NCBI RefSeq assembly: GCF_015714725.1
Contig: NZ_WBKM01000118.1
Coordinates: 12,501 to 76,500, forward strand
Direction: 5' to 3'
DNA length: 64,000 nt
DNA from: Nostoc sp. WHI
GTDB lineage: Bacteria; Cyanobacteriota; Cyanobacteriia; Cyanobacteriales; Nostocaceae
This document shows, in pieces, positions 43,258 through 53,100 of this stretch. The stretch's first letter is position 1; each line of letters opens with the position of its first letter. Below the pieces are notes generated by a model. It had not been told where the DNA came from and made no database searches. It saw only the letters and a program-made list of their open reading frames with translations. A program made the position numbers and the translations under genes.

Positions 43258-44487
43258 TCATCGCTGCCATGCGCGCAACACTGCTCCCAGAGTAGCGATT
43301 CCCTCCACAATCTTCTGAGTTGGCTGAAAGCTAAAAGCAAGCCTGATGGCATCATCCCCTTGTCCGTTGGCGTAGCAGCGTGTCCCTGGCAGAAAGCTGA
43401 CACCGTGTTCACTGGCAGCAATTAGGAGGGCTTTGGCGCTGATGTCTGGCGGTAATTTACACCAGACATAAAAGCCCCCCTCTGGTCGCAGAGTGACTAT
43501 ATCACTGGGAAACTCCTGAGCGATCGCTTCTAACAACAAATTACACTTATGCTGATAACAGGCGATTAGCTCCTGAATGTGATAATCTAATTTGCCTGTT
43601 GCACAGTAGCGGGCGACTACATGGCTGATCAATGGTCCGACTGGCCCCTCGCTTTTAAACATTGCCAACCGCTCAATAATCGCTGGATCGCCACAAGCCC
43701 AGCCCAGCCGGATACCAGGCGCAATAATTTTCGAGAAGGTATTCACATATAATACCCACCCCTCTTGGTCTAGGGTCGCCAGGGGAGGTACAGTTTCTCC
43801 TTGGAAACGCAAATCGCTGTAAGCATCGTCTTCTACCACTAGGACGCCATACTCAGCCGCCAGTGCTACTAGCTTTTGGCGACGAAATAACGGCATAGTA
43901 GCGCCTGTGGGATTGTGAAAGGTGGGGATAGTATAAATAAACCGAGGTCTGATGCCCTGTTTCTTCAAGTCGCTCAATGTTACTTCTAACGCATCTACAT
44001 CCATCCCCAACTCATCCACAGGAATGGTAATCAGACGTGCACCAGCGTTGACGAATCTGCCAACTGCTCCCAGATAGGTTGGTGCTTCCACAATCACCAC
44101 GTCACCGGGTTCGATAAATACATCTGGTAACAAGCCAAGAATCTGACTAGAACCGTAGCCAATGATCACCCGATCGCGATCGGCAGCGATTCCTTTAGCC
44201 TGCAAGCGGAGGATAATTTGCTCATACAATTGACCTGAAGGTGGGCCGTAGTTGAGGGCGATCGGAGCCTCTTCTGCCAGCACAGCAGCACTTGCAGTAG
44301 CCAAGTCAGTGTGGGGAAAGAGAATCGGGTCAGCTAGTCCGTAGGCAAAGCTGACGGTGATGATTTTGGTTAACTCTGTGCCATAGGTTGGTGGTGCAAG
44401 GTTTCTAGCTCGTTCAGCGAACAAATCAGCAATTTGGTGGGTATGGGTGATGGGAACCATAAGTAATTTAAAAACTTCTTTATTCAT
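43258..44487 (-). CDS. PLP-dependent aminotransferase (class I/II)
   Basis: 409 residues (a start at 44460 is also possible). It has the fold-type I layout: GYGSSQILGLLPDVFIEPGD, VEAPTYLGAVG, YTIPTFHNPTGATM, VVEDDAYSDLRF, and the Schiff-base lysine in NTFSKIIAPGIRLGW. The late segment PEGGFYVWCKLP is typical of the 2-aminoadipate/aromatic aminotransferase subgroup. The amino-acid substrate is unknown. No wHTH domain, so not a MocR regulator. Confidence 0.87.
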   Translation of the reverse strand: MNKEVFKLLMVPITHTHQIADLFAERARNLAPPTYGTELTKIITVSFAYGLADPILFPHTDLATASAAVLAEEAPIALNYGPPSGQLYEQIILRLQAKGIAADRDRVIIGYGSSQILGLLPDVFIEPGDVVIVEAPTYLGAVGRFVNAGARLITIPVDELGMDVDALEVTLSDLKKQGIRPRFIYTIPTFHNPTGATMPLFRRQKLVALAAEYGVLVVEDDAYSDLRFQGETVPPLATLDQEGWVLYVNTFSKIIAPGIRLGWACGDPAIIERLAMFKSEGPVGPLISHVVARYCATGKLDYHIQELIACYQHKCNLLLEAIAQEFPSDIVTLRPEGGFYVWCKLPPDISAKALLIAASEHGVSFLPGTRCYANGQGDDAIRLAFSFQPTQKIVEGIATLGAVLRAWQR

Positions 44488-45191
44488 TTGCTAGTCGCCC
44501 AGAATCCAGAATCCAGCATAGATTCTGACTTCTTTCTGTACAGATGCGATGAATCGCGTCTGTACTTCTGAATTCTTTCTCATAACATTATGATAAGCAT
44601 CGTGAATATTGATTAATAAAACGGAATTATTTAGAGTGAAATTGATTAACTTTAAGTGCCAGCAGCTAATTCTGAGTTTAGGCTTGTCTGCTACTGATTA
44701 TTGCCTATGAAGAGTGCTGAGTTCCGTTAGCGATAGCGGGGCGTTTAGCCCGTGCTGAGTGCTGAGTGAAAAGACCGCCCACACTCTTGCTGGTATCAAC
44801 CTTCTCTTTATAAGAAGATTCCGCGCCACTTGCGGGCGGGGCTTTTACCGTAGTGCTGAGTGCTGAGTACTTCTTAAATTTACTTAGCACTGAGTTGATC
44901 AAAAATGGTTTAGCGCTAAACCTCCGCAATTGCCAGACTCTGTGGCATTGGACATTAGTTAATAATCAATAGTTCTTCTTGCCCTGCTTCTCCATTCCGC
45001 AATTTGTCAGGAATTGGCTGCCAATATCTGAAATATTTATCTAATATACGTCACAATTAATACTGCCACCAAAATTGACTGATAAAACTACAATCTAATG
45101 TAGGTCTACTAAAATCAGGGGCAGCCAATTGTGGCACCTGGAATCTTAGTGGCTAAAAGCACCTTGGAACGGGAATTAAGGAACTTCCACT
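44488..45191. other. Intergenic region with degenerate heptamer repeats
   Basis: Holds repeated AGTGCTG-type heptamers (around 44708-44770 and 44852-44875) and a Nostoc spacer repeat (GCGATAGCGGGGCGTTTAGC at 44732). A 74-codon minus-strand frame at 44705-44929 is made of these repeats and is not supported as a gene. The promoter of the PP2C gene should lie in the right third; no operator is recognised. Confidence 0.5.
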
Positions 45192-47186
45192 ATGCTGATT
45201 TGCCCTCAGTGTAAATTTGAAAACCCCAATACAAACAAATTCTGTCAGAACTGTGGCACATCGCTAACTCACAAGGTCTGTCCTGAATGTAGTACCGATG
45301 TAGCTGTGAATGTACAACATTGTCATAACTGTGGCACAGAATGCGGAACAGTGTTTTGGGCAATTATTGCTAAAGAACCGACTAGGGACTTAGAAGTAGG
45401 GCAAGATCAGGAAGATGGAGGAGACGATGGGGAAAATTTTACCTTGTCCTCCTTGCCTCCCTCATCTCCTCTACCCCCTAGTTCTCAAATTGCATTAGGC
45501 TCCTATTTAGACTCTCAGCAACGCTATAAATTGTTAGATGCGTTACCTACTCTGGAAAAAATTACTGAGGTAGAGGCGAGAGTTTTAGACTGCCGACCAT
45601 ATCAAATATCGCCTCTTGAGGCAATAGTAGTAAGTCAAGAATCAGATGTAGTAACGTCATCAGTGGAAGCAAGTGAAATTCCTAGCCTTGCTAAACTTTA
45701 TATTACTTTACAATCAGAAGGTCAGCGAGGGATACCGCCAATTCACGATGCTTGGCAGCAGGATGATCTACAGGTAGTACTAATTGAAGACCGTTCCGAT
45801 TGGCAGCATTTACTCGACCTGTGGAAAGAAGAAACAACGAGTTCGTTAAAAATTTTACACTGGTGTTATCAAATGACCCAACTTTGGGCATTATTAGAAT
45901 CAGTGAATTGTCATCAAAGCCTCTTAGATTTGTCAAATTTGCGATTGGATGAAGACCAAACGCTGGCGCTACAAAGGTTGTATATAAAATCATGGAATTG
46001 TCAGTCCGCCACCGAGTCGCCAGAAGATGCACCAGCCCAAACATCTGTGATTCCAGAGCAACCATTAACCATCCAAGCTTTGGGGCGGGTTTGGCAAGCG
46101 CTATTTAGACAGTCTCAGCGCACTCAATTTGGCTCTGTAGTGCAGATGTTGGGGGATTTAGAGGTAGGCAAGATTCAGACGATCGCACAGTTGCGATCGC
46201 GTTTGGAAGAAATTTCTATTGAACTGGAAGCACTAGGAACCGCAAATTTGCCTCCAATAACGGAGGAACATATCGCTGTGCCTACTATTCCCCAATCAGA
46301 TGAGCCAGAAGATATCATCAGCAAAACTGATGATATGCCAACTGTTGTGCTAGCGATGCAGTTAAGTAGCTTGGAAGATGCAGGACGCACAGATGTGGGG
46401 CGTCAACGTCATCATAACGAAGACTACTTTGGCATTGAAACAAAAATTAACAAGCTGGAGTTGCCCAAAAGTCGAGTGCTGCAAGGGCATGGTTTGTATA
46501 TTCTCTGTGATGGTATGGGTGGACACGCTGGCGGCGAGATCGCCAGTGAGTTAGCAGTCAACACCCTACGGCAATACTTTCAAGAACACTGGATTGCAAA
46601 CCAACTGCCAACAGAAGACAGGATTCGTGAGGCAGTGTATTTAGCCAATGAAGCAATTTACAAGCTCAATCAACAAGATGCCCGTTCTGGAGTGGGGCGT
46701 ATGGGTACAACTCTAGTCATGCTCTTAATTCAAGATACTCAAGCAGTAGTTGCTCATGTGGGAGATAGCCGTCTCTATCGCTTGACGCGCAAGCGGGGAC
46801 TGGAACAAGTTACAGAGGATCACGAAGTCGGGCAACGGGAAATTACACGAGGAGTAGAAGCAACCATAGCTTACGCTCGCCCTGATGCCTACCAACTCAC
46901 CCAAGCTTTGGGGCCTCGTGACGAAAATGCGATTAATCCCGATGTGGACTTTTTCGACATCAATGAAGATACCCTTCTGCTGTTGGCATCGGACGGTCTA
47001 TCAGATAATGATTTACTAGAAACTCATTGGCAAACTCACTTAGAACCTTTACTTAGTTCTGGCGCTAACTTAGAACGGGGCGTTACAGACTTAATTGACT
47101 TAGCAAACCAACACAATGGTCACGACAACATTACTGCTATACTTGTTCGGGCAAAAGTGCGGCCAAATCTCGAAAGTCAAAAATAA
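45192..47186 (+). CDS. PP2C-type Ser/Thr phosphatase with N-terminal double zinc ribbon
   Basis: 664 residues. The start has two zinc ribbons (CPQC..CQNC and CPEC..CHNC, residues 4-52). Residues 53-390 are a long, partly acidic region that may be a degenerate kinase-like or scaffold domain (SLAKLYITLQSEGQ). The PP2C domain spans about 395-655: DVGRQRHHNEDYFG, LYILCDGMGGHAGGEIAS, GTTLVMLLI, AHVGDSRLYRL, ASDGLSD. The metal-binding Asp residues are intact. It lies 80 bp before an FHA-kinase gene, suggesting a kinase/phosphatase signalling pair. Confidence 0.9.
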   Translation: MLICPQCKFENPNTNKFCQNCGTSLTHKVCPECSTDVAVNVQHCHNCGTECGTVFWAIIAKEPTRDLEVGQDQEDGGDDGENFTLSSLPPSSPLPPSSQIALGSYLDSQQRYKLLDALPTLEKITEVEARVLDCRPYQISPLEAIVVSQESDVVTSSVEASEIPSLAKLYITLQSEGQRGIPPIHDAWQQDDLQVVLIEDRSDWQHLLDLWKEETTSSLKILHWCYQMTQLWALLESVNCHQSLLDLSNLRLDEDQTLALQRLYIKSWNCQSATESPEDAPAQTSVIPEQPLTIQALGRVWQALFRQSQRTQFGSVVQMLGDLEVGKIQTIAQLRSRLEEISIELEALGTANLPPITEEHIAVPTIPQSDEPEDIISKTDDMPTVVLAMQLSSLEDAGRTDVGRQRHHNEDYFGIETKINKLELPKSRVLQGHGLYILCDGMGGHAGGEIASELAVNTLRQYFQEHWIANQLPTEDRIREAVYLANEAIYKLNQQDARSGVGRMGTTLVMLLIQDTQAVVAHVGDSRLYRLTRKRGLEQVTEDHEVGQREITRGVEATIAYARPDAYQLTQALGPRDENAINPDVDFFDINEDTLLLLASDGLSDNDLLETHWQTHLEPLLSSGANLERGVTDLIDLANQHNGHDNITAILVRAKVRPNLESQK

Positions 47187-47266
47187 ATGGCGACTGGGGA
47201 TCGGGGAAATAATTTCTCTAATCCCTAATCCCTACTCCCTGTTCCTCTTAGCTTTTAGGTTGTATT

Positions 47267-48550
47267 GTGGTTAGTCTGACTTTGTTAGAACCGCAACAGA
47301 AAACGCCCCTCCAGCAGTGGTGCTTTGAGAACTCCTCCATAATTCGGATTGGTCGAGCGGTAGATAATCACGTTGTTTTAACTGATAGTTTAGTTTCCCG
47401 GCATCATCTAGAACTCAGACAAGTCGGTTCTGCCAGTGATGGCGGTGCTTGGCAGCTAATTAGTCAAGGTACAAATGGGACTTTTCTCAACGGTATCCTT
47501 GTGATTCAGAGTCCGTTACCAGATAATTCTCTTTTACAACTGGCACAGGGAGGCCCAATACTGCAATTCCAAATTCAGGAGGTAACAGCACTAGAAACTG
47601 GATTGCGATCGCAGCAAAAAATGCAAGGGGTAGAAGAAAACGCTGCTGCAACACTCTACTCAGCCCCAGTTAGAGGAAATTCATCCTCCACTTGCACGCA
47701 CGCAGGCAACCCCCCGAACAATCTGTTTTGCATCCACTGCGGTCAACCTCTCTCAGTACAACAGAGAATTCGCCATTATCAGGTGTTGCGAACTCTCGGA
47801 CAAGGAGGTATGGGTACTACTTATCTCGCTTGGGATGCGGCTGGTCAGGTTGCGGGTATCTCACAACTGCTGGTGTTGAAACAAATGAATGCTGATATGG
47901 TGAAAATTGCCAAAGCTCAAGAATTATTTGAGCGCGAGGCGTATACTCTCAAATCCCTTAACTATCCTGGAATTCCCAAGTATTACGATTTTTTTGTAGA
48001 AGACGGAAAAAAATACCTGGCAATGGAACTAATCCACGGACAAGATTTGGAGAAACGTGTCTACAGCACTGGGCCGGTTACGCCAAGTCAAGCGATCGCT
48101 TGGATGATCCAAACCTGCGATATCTTAGACTATCTTCATAGCCAAAGCCTGCCACTAATTCACCGCGATATTAAACCCGCCAACTTAATGGTGCGAAGTT
48201 CTTCAAATCACATAGTAGTGCTGGATTTTGGCGCAGTTAAAGAAATTGGCACAATGCCCGGTACTCGAATTGGTGCAGAAGGTTACTGCGCTCCTGAACA
48301 AGAACGAGGACAACCTTTAACTCAATCTGATTTGTATGCAATTGGGCCAACGCTGATTTTTCTGCTCACAGGCGAAAACCCCTTCAAGTATTACCGCCAA
48401 CGAGGGCGAAACTTCAGGTTTGATGTGGCAAAGGTTCCCACCATTAGTTCCCAATTAAGAGATGTTATTGACCGCGTTACAGAACCATTGCCACGCGATC
48501 GCTACCAAACTGCAAAGGAATTAGCTGCGGCGTTAGCTGCTTGCCAATAA
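47267..48550 (+). CDS. FHA domain - zinc ribbon - Ser/Thr kinase
   Basis: 427 residues, GTG start. An FHA domain at about 20-105 (IRIGRAVDNHVVL, SRHHLELRQ, NGTFLNG) binds phosphothreonine. A zinc-ribbon-like Cys pair follows at about 142-160 (C..FCIHCG). The kinase domain spans about 168-427 with GQGGMGTTYLAWD, the Lys in LVLKQMN, HRDIKPANLM, DFGAVKEIG and YCAPEQERGQP. All catalytic residues are present. Paired with the PP2C gene upstream, it probably forms a reversible phosphorylation switch read by the FHA domain. Confidence 0.92.
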   Translation: MVSLTLLEPQQKTPLQQWCFENSSIIRIGRAVDNHVVLTDSLVSRHHLELRQVGSASDGGAWQLISQGTNGTFLNGILVIQSPLPDNSLLQLAQGGPILQFQIQEVTALETGLRSQQKMQGVEENAAATLYSAPVRGNSSSTCTHAGNPPNNLFCIHCGQPLSVQQRIRHYQVLRTLGQGGMGTTYLAWDAAGQVAGISQLLVLKQMNADMVKIAKAQELFEREAYTLKSLNYPGIPKYYDFFVEDGKKYLAMELIHGQDLEKRVYSTGPVTPSQAIAWMIQTCDILDYLHSQSLPLIHRDIKPANLMVRSSSNHIVVLDFGAVKEIGTMPGTRIGAEGYCAPEQERGQPLTQSDLYAIGPTLIFLLTGENPFKYYRQRGRNFRFDVAKVPTISSQLRDVIDRVTEPLPRDRYQTAKELAAALAACQ

Positions 48551-48591
48551 AGGTACTTGGACTAGGAACTCTAAAAGAACATTTCCAATAC

Positions 48592-48810
48592 TTATTGTTC
48601 ATCCCAAGTTTCTACAGCTAGCAATTCACTAACTGGGTCTTGCATACTAAAGCCAAAGTCTAGCAGTTCCTTTTTCCAGTGCTGCCATTCATTACCATAG
48701 AGCAAAGCGATTTTCCAGATGCTATCGCTTGGCTTGATAATGTTCGATTCTATGAGTGATTGCACGTTACGTTGCAATTTCACCATTGGGTGAATCACTT
48801 TTTGAGTCAT
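48592..48810 (-). CDS. DUF4327-like small cyanobacterial protein
   Basis: 72 residues: KVIHPMVKLQRNVQSLIESN, then IIKPSDSIWKIALLYGNEW, then a conserved tail ELLDFGFSMQDPVSELL. This matches a small family restricted to cyanobacteria (DUF4327 as I recall it). No known function. It converges with the kinase gene. Confidence 0.7.
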   Translation of the reverse strand: MTQKVIHPMVKLQRNVQSLIESNIIKPSDSIWKIALLYGNEWQHWKKELLDFGFSMQDPVSELLAVETWDEQ

Positions 48811-49701
48811 AACCTCGATTCAATTCAGATGTTTGTTGGTAAATGCTTAATTAAAACTGCTTTCCATTCTGCAATTGTTGCCGGATCGTAGAGTGGTGTA
48901 ATTTGGTAAAGCTAGTCTTAACTTTCTAACTATACCATAACAAACCCTACTAAGTTACTCTTAATTTCGGTTTTGTACGGTAATTACCACCACAAAACTT
49001 TAATTACAACAAGCAGTCCTCATATTTCTTACAGAAATTAGGCAAGGGTTGAGCAGGAAGGATTAAGGTATTAGCGGGTAAGGGATATTTCTATTTTCCT
49101 TTTTCCTCTATACCTTTACCCTTTTTCCACAAGAGTACAACAGTACCTTTGGTAAGATATCTGTTGTGGAGGCCGAGCAAAATAATTAGTCATCCGGGAA
49201 GTTGCACTAAGTAGTGTAACTGAGGACGACTGGGAAAATTTTATTTGTTTTAGTCACGAAAAATATGTGTGCTTGTCAAAGAACCCATAGGAAAGGGGCT
49301 AGTTTGAACGTTTTTGATTTACAGTGAAATTTGCAATTGAGTAGAAATGTCTACTGTTTTTGTTTATTTAAACGTTATTAAGAATATCGCAAACATCTGG
49401 ACATTAGGCAGAATTATCGCAAATCTTTATATAATTTTAATGTTTCGTCCAGTGAATAAGACCTGGATGGTTGGCTGTGTCTATGCACAGGAGAAGGTTT
49501 TGCTTTGAAGCATAGGGGCGATGCCTACGGCGGTAAACTACGCATGGGTATACCATAAACTTCTCTCATCTTCAGAGTCAGGATTTGAAGTTTGTGTAAA
49601 AAGTTTCTAGCGAAGATGTTAGTTTCTGTTGAGCAGGTGGGTATCCTCAGAACGGGAGGCTTGCTAATACCTAAGTATTTATTACAGCAAGTGTGTGAGG
49701 C
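48811..49701. other. Long intergenic region, no supported gene
   Basis: About 890 bp. It contains a purine/pyrimidine-rich tract near 49080-49130, a possible folded stretch near 49190-49240 (CCGGGAAGTTGCACTAAG) and a Nostoc spacer repeat at about 49518-49540 (GGGCGATGCCTACGGCGG). I found no gene and no riboswitch I can name. A small RNA cannot be excluded. Confidence 0.45.
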
Positions 49702-50100
49702 ATGGCTGGTGCAGACGAAGAATACTTAATTACCCGCAAAAAGCAGATTGGGCGGCGACAAAAGATTGTTACGATAGTATCGTTGTTCTCGTTTTTTGGT
49801 TCTACAGTATTTGCAGTCATTCCGGCAATACAACAGGCTAGTCAACCTAAGCCAGCAATTGCGTCTTCTTCTGCTGAGTCAGTACTACAGCAACAAGTGC
49901 GGGGCTACGAGCTGGTTTTACAACGGGAACCAGAAAACCAACTAGCTTTAGAGAAACTGTCTCTGGTGCGGTTGAAATTGAAAGATGCTAAGGGTGCGAT
50001 CGCACTTTTGGAGAAGCTGGTGAAGTTGCACCCTGATCGGCAAGATTACAAAGTTGTTTTAGAGCAGATTAAGAAACGAGAGGGTGAGAGCGATCAATAG
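49702..50100 (+). CDS. Membrane-anchored TPR protein
   Basis: 132 residues. One membrane helix at about 22-45 (IVTIVSLFSFFGSTVFAVIPAI) follows a basic cytosolic start. Two TPR-like helical hairpins follow (YELVLQREPENQLALEKLSLV, AIALLEKLVKLHPDRQDYKVV). Conserved cyanobacterial type. It lies 29 bp before the large glycosyltransferase gene, so it may be in that operon and act as a membrane dock. Confidence 0.7.
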   Translation: MAGADEEYLITRKKQIGRRQKIVTIVSLFSFFGSTVFAVIPAIQQASQPKPAIASSSAESVLQQQVRGYELVLQREPENQLALEKLSLVRLKLKDAKGAIALLEKLVKLHPDRQDYKVVLEQIKKREGESDQ

Positions 50101-50129
50101 AGTAGACAACTAAAAAGAAGAATACGAAT

Positions 50130-53100
50130 ATGAATGATAAAATTGCCGATTCTGAGCTTAACAGTTTGATTCCTCCAGAAATTAAAAACGATGAATTTTA
50201 TACAGCTATTCAAAAGATTGCTAAAGAAGAAGATATAAAAACAGTTCTAGAAATTGGTTCATCTTCAGGGCAAGGAAGTACCGAAGCATTTGTAACAGGG
50301 CTTCGTGAAAACCCTAATAAGCCAATATTGTTTTGCATGGAAGTTTCAAAAGTTAGATTCGCTGAGTTAAAAAATAATTATAAAAATGAATATTTTGTAA
50401 AATGCTATAATATGTCTTCTGTTCCTGTAAAAAAATTTCCTAATGAAAAGGAAATTATTGATTTTTATAATAGCCATCATACTAATCTAAATCTTTATCC
50501 TCTGGAGCGTGTGCTTAGTTGGCTGCGACAAGATATTGAGTATGTAAATAATTCTGGAGTATCTGATAACGGAATTCAAAAAATTAAAGATGAAAACAAC
50601 ATTGATTGTTTTGATTTAGTTTTAATTGACGGTTCAGAATTTACTGGTCAAGCTGAATTAGATGAAATATATGGGGCAAAATTTATTTGTCTAGATGATA
50701 TTACTACGTTTAAAAACTATCAAAATTTCAATCGCCTGTTGAGTGATTCTGACTATATCCTCATTATGTCAAACCAAAATATACGTAATGGTTATGCGAT
50801 ATTTCAACGAAGAACAGTAAGCCCAATCAGCTATCAAAATATCCATGATGCCGTCGAATGTATTGAAGGATTCATGGTTACTGGGCAAGAAGAATTCCTT
50901 TTTAATAAGGTGATATCTCTTCCTGAAGATGCTGTTATAGTTGAGATTGGTTCTTTTAAAGGTCGCTCGACAGTTGCTATGGCATATGCTTGCATAGGAA
51001 CCAAACGTAAAATTTATTCTATTGATACATGGGATGGTAATGATGCTGACTTTTCTGAACGACAATTCTTTGAAGTTTGGCAGCAAAATATTCAATTAAA
51101 CGGTCTTGAGCAATATGTAATACCACTACGTGGCTACTCTCATGATGTATTAAAGCGTTGGGATAAATTGACAAATAGTAAAGCTATTGATTTTATTTTT
51201 ATTGATGGCTCTCATCAGTATTTAGATGTTTTAAAAGATTTTGAACTATCGTTTTCATTGGTAAAAAACGGCGGCTGGATAGCATTTCATGATGTTGTAC
51301 CCACTTGGCCTGGGCCAGAACGTGTATGGCATAACATTGCTAAACTACGTCTTGTCAACCATGAGTATTCCTCAACGCTAGCGTGTGGTCAAAAAAATTT
51401 GGCTGCTATCACCTCTACCTCAACGCTAGAATTACCAATTGACTTTTTTACTATTGTTCTGAATGGGCAACCGTTTATCCGCTACCACATTGAGATATTC
51501 AAACAACTTCCTTTCAAATGGCATTGGCACATTGTCGAAGGTGTAGCTGAATTAAAGCACGATACTGGATGGAGTCTGAAGCTGGGTGGATATATAAACA
51601 ATGAAATCCATCATCATGGTCGCAGCAATGACAGTACGACAGAATATTTGGATGAATTGACACAGCAATATCCCGACAATATCACAGTTTATCGTAAGCC
51701 AGATGGTGTGTTTTGGGATGGCAAACGGGAAATGGTTAATGAGCCATTGTTAAACATAAATGAAGAATGTTTACTATGGCAAATAGATGCAGATGAATTA
51801 TGGACAGTCGAGCATATTTTAACTGCACGACAGCTGTTTATTGAGAATCCTGATAAAACTGCCGCTTTCTATTGGTGCTGGTATTTTGTAGGAGAAAGAA
51901 TAATTATCAGTACTCGTAATTGTTACGCCCAAAATCCCAGACAAGAGTGGTTGCGAACCTGGAGATACAAGCCAGGTTCAGTGTGGGTAGCACATGAACC
52001 ACCCAGACTAGAAGAACCTTTACCAAATGGTCAATGGCGGGATGTTGCAGCAGTAAACCCTTTTCTGCATCATGAGACTGAAGGGCATGGTTTAGTTTTC
52101 CAACATTTTGCTTATGTAACACCAGAGCAATTACGTTTTAAAGACCAATATTATGGCTATAGGAATGCTGTTTCACAATGGAAAGCTTTGCAGGAGACAA
52201 CTAAATTTCCAGTTCTGCTACGCGAATATTTTTCGTGGGTAAGAGATGAAACAATGGTGGATACCGTTGAATCATGCGGTATAGTACCAATTGCACAAAG
52301 AGAACTCAGCAACAATGGTTGGCGGTTCTTACAACCAGATGAAGTACAGCAAAAAGTTGCACAGATTAGGAAAGAAACACCAATAATTCTGGTTGACGGT
52401 GTGTTTTTCCAACTTTACCAAACTGGTATTGCGCGTGTCTGGAAATCTTTATTAGAAGAATGGGTAAACATAGGGTTTGCTAGGCGTATCGTTGTACTTG
52501 ACCGGGCTGGAACTGCTCCCAAAATTCCCGGTATTAGATATCGCAGCATTCCACAATATGACTATAACAATACTGATGCTGACCGAGAAATGCTACAGCA
52601 AGTTTGCGATGAAGAAGGGACAGATTTATTTATATCTTCCTACTATACAACGCCGACTACAACACCTTCTGTGTTCATGGCTTATGACATGATTCCAGAA
52701 ATTATGGGATGGGATATGAATAATCCCATGTGGCGAGAGAAGCATCATAGTATTCAACATGCATCTGCTTATATAGCAATTTCAGAGTATACGGCGCATG
52801 ACTTGGCACGCTGTTTTACTATACCTCTAGAGTCTATTACTGTTGCTCATTGCGGAGTTAGTAGTACTTTTTCACCAGACAAATCCGAAGAGGTTAATGC
52901 TTTTAAATCAAAATACGGGATTACAAAACCATACTTTATTTTAGTTGGTGGTGGAAGTGGTTATAAAAATAGTATTTTGTTCTTTCAAGCTTTTTCGCAA
53001 CTTGCCAGTAGCTATGGATTTGATATTGTCTTTACAGGAAGCGGTGGTGTATTAGCATCTGAATTTAGAATCTACACATCAGATAGTGTCGTTCATATGT

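Noticed and set aside
44705-44929. 74-codon minus-strand gene
   Set aside because: Built from AGTGCTG-type spacer repeats; no ribosome site.
49470-49560. c-di-GMP (GEMM) riboswitch
   Set aside because: A few words looked similar, but the stretch is mostly a dispersed Nostoc repeat and the GEMM core is not present.
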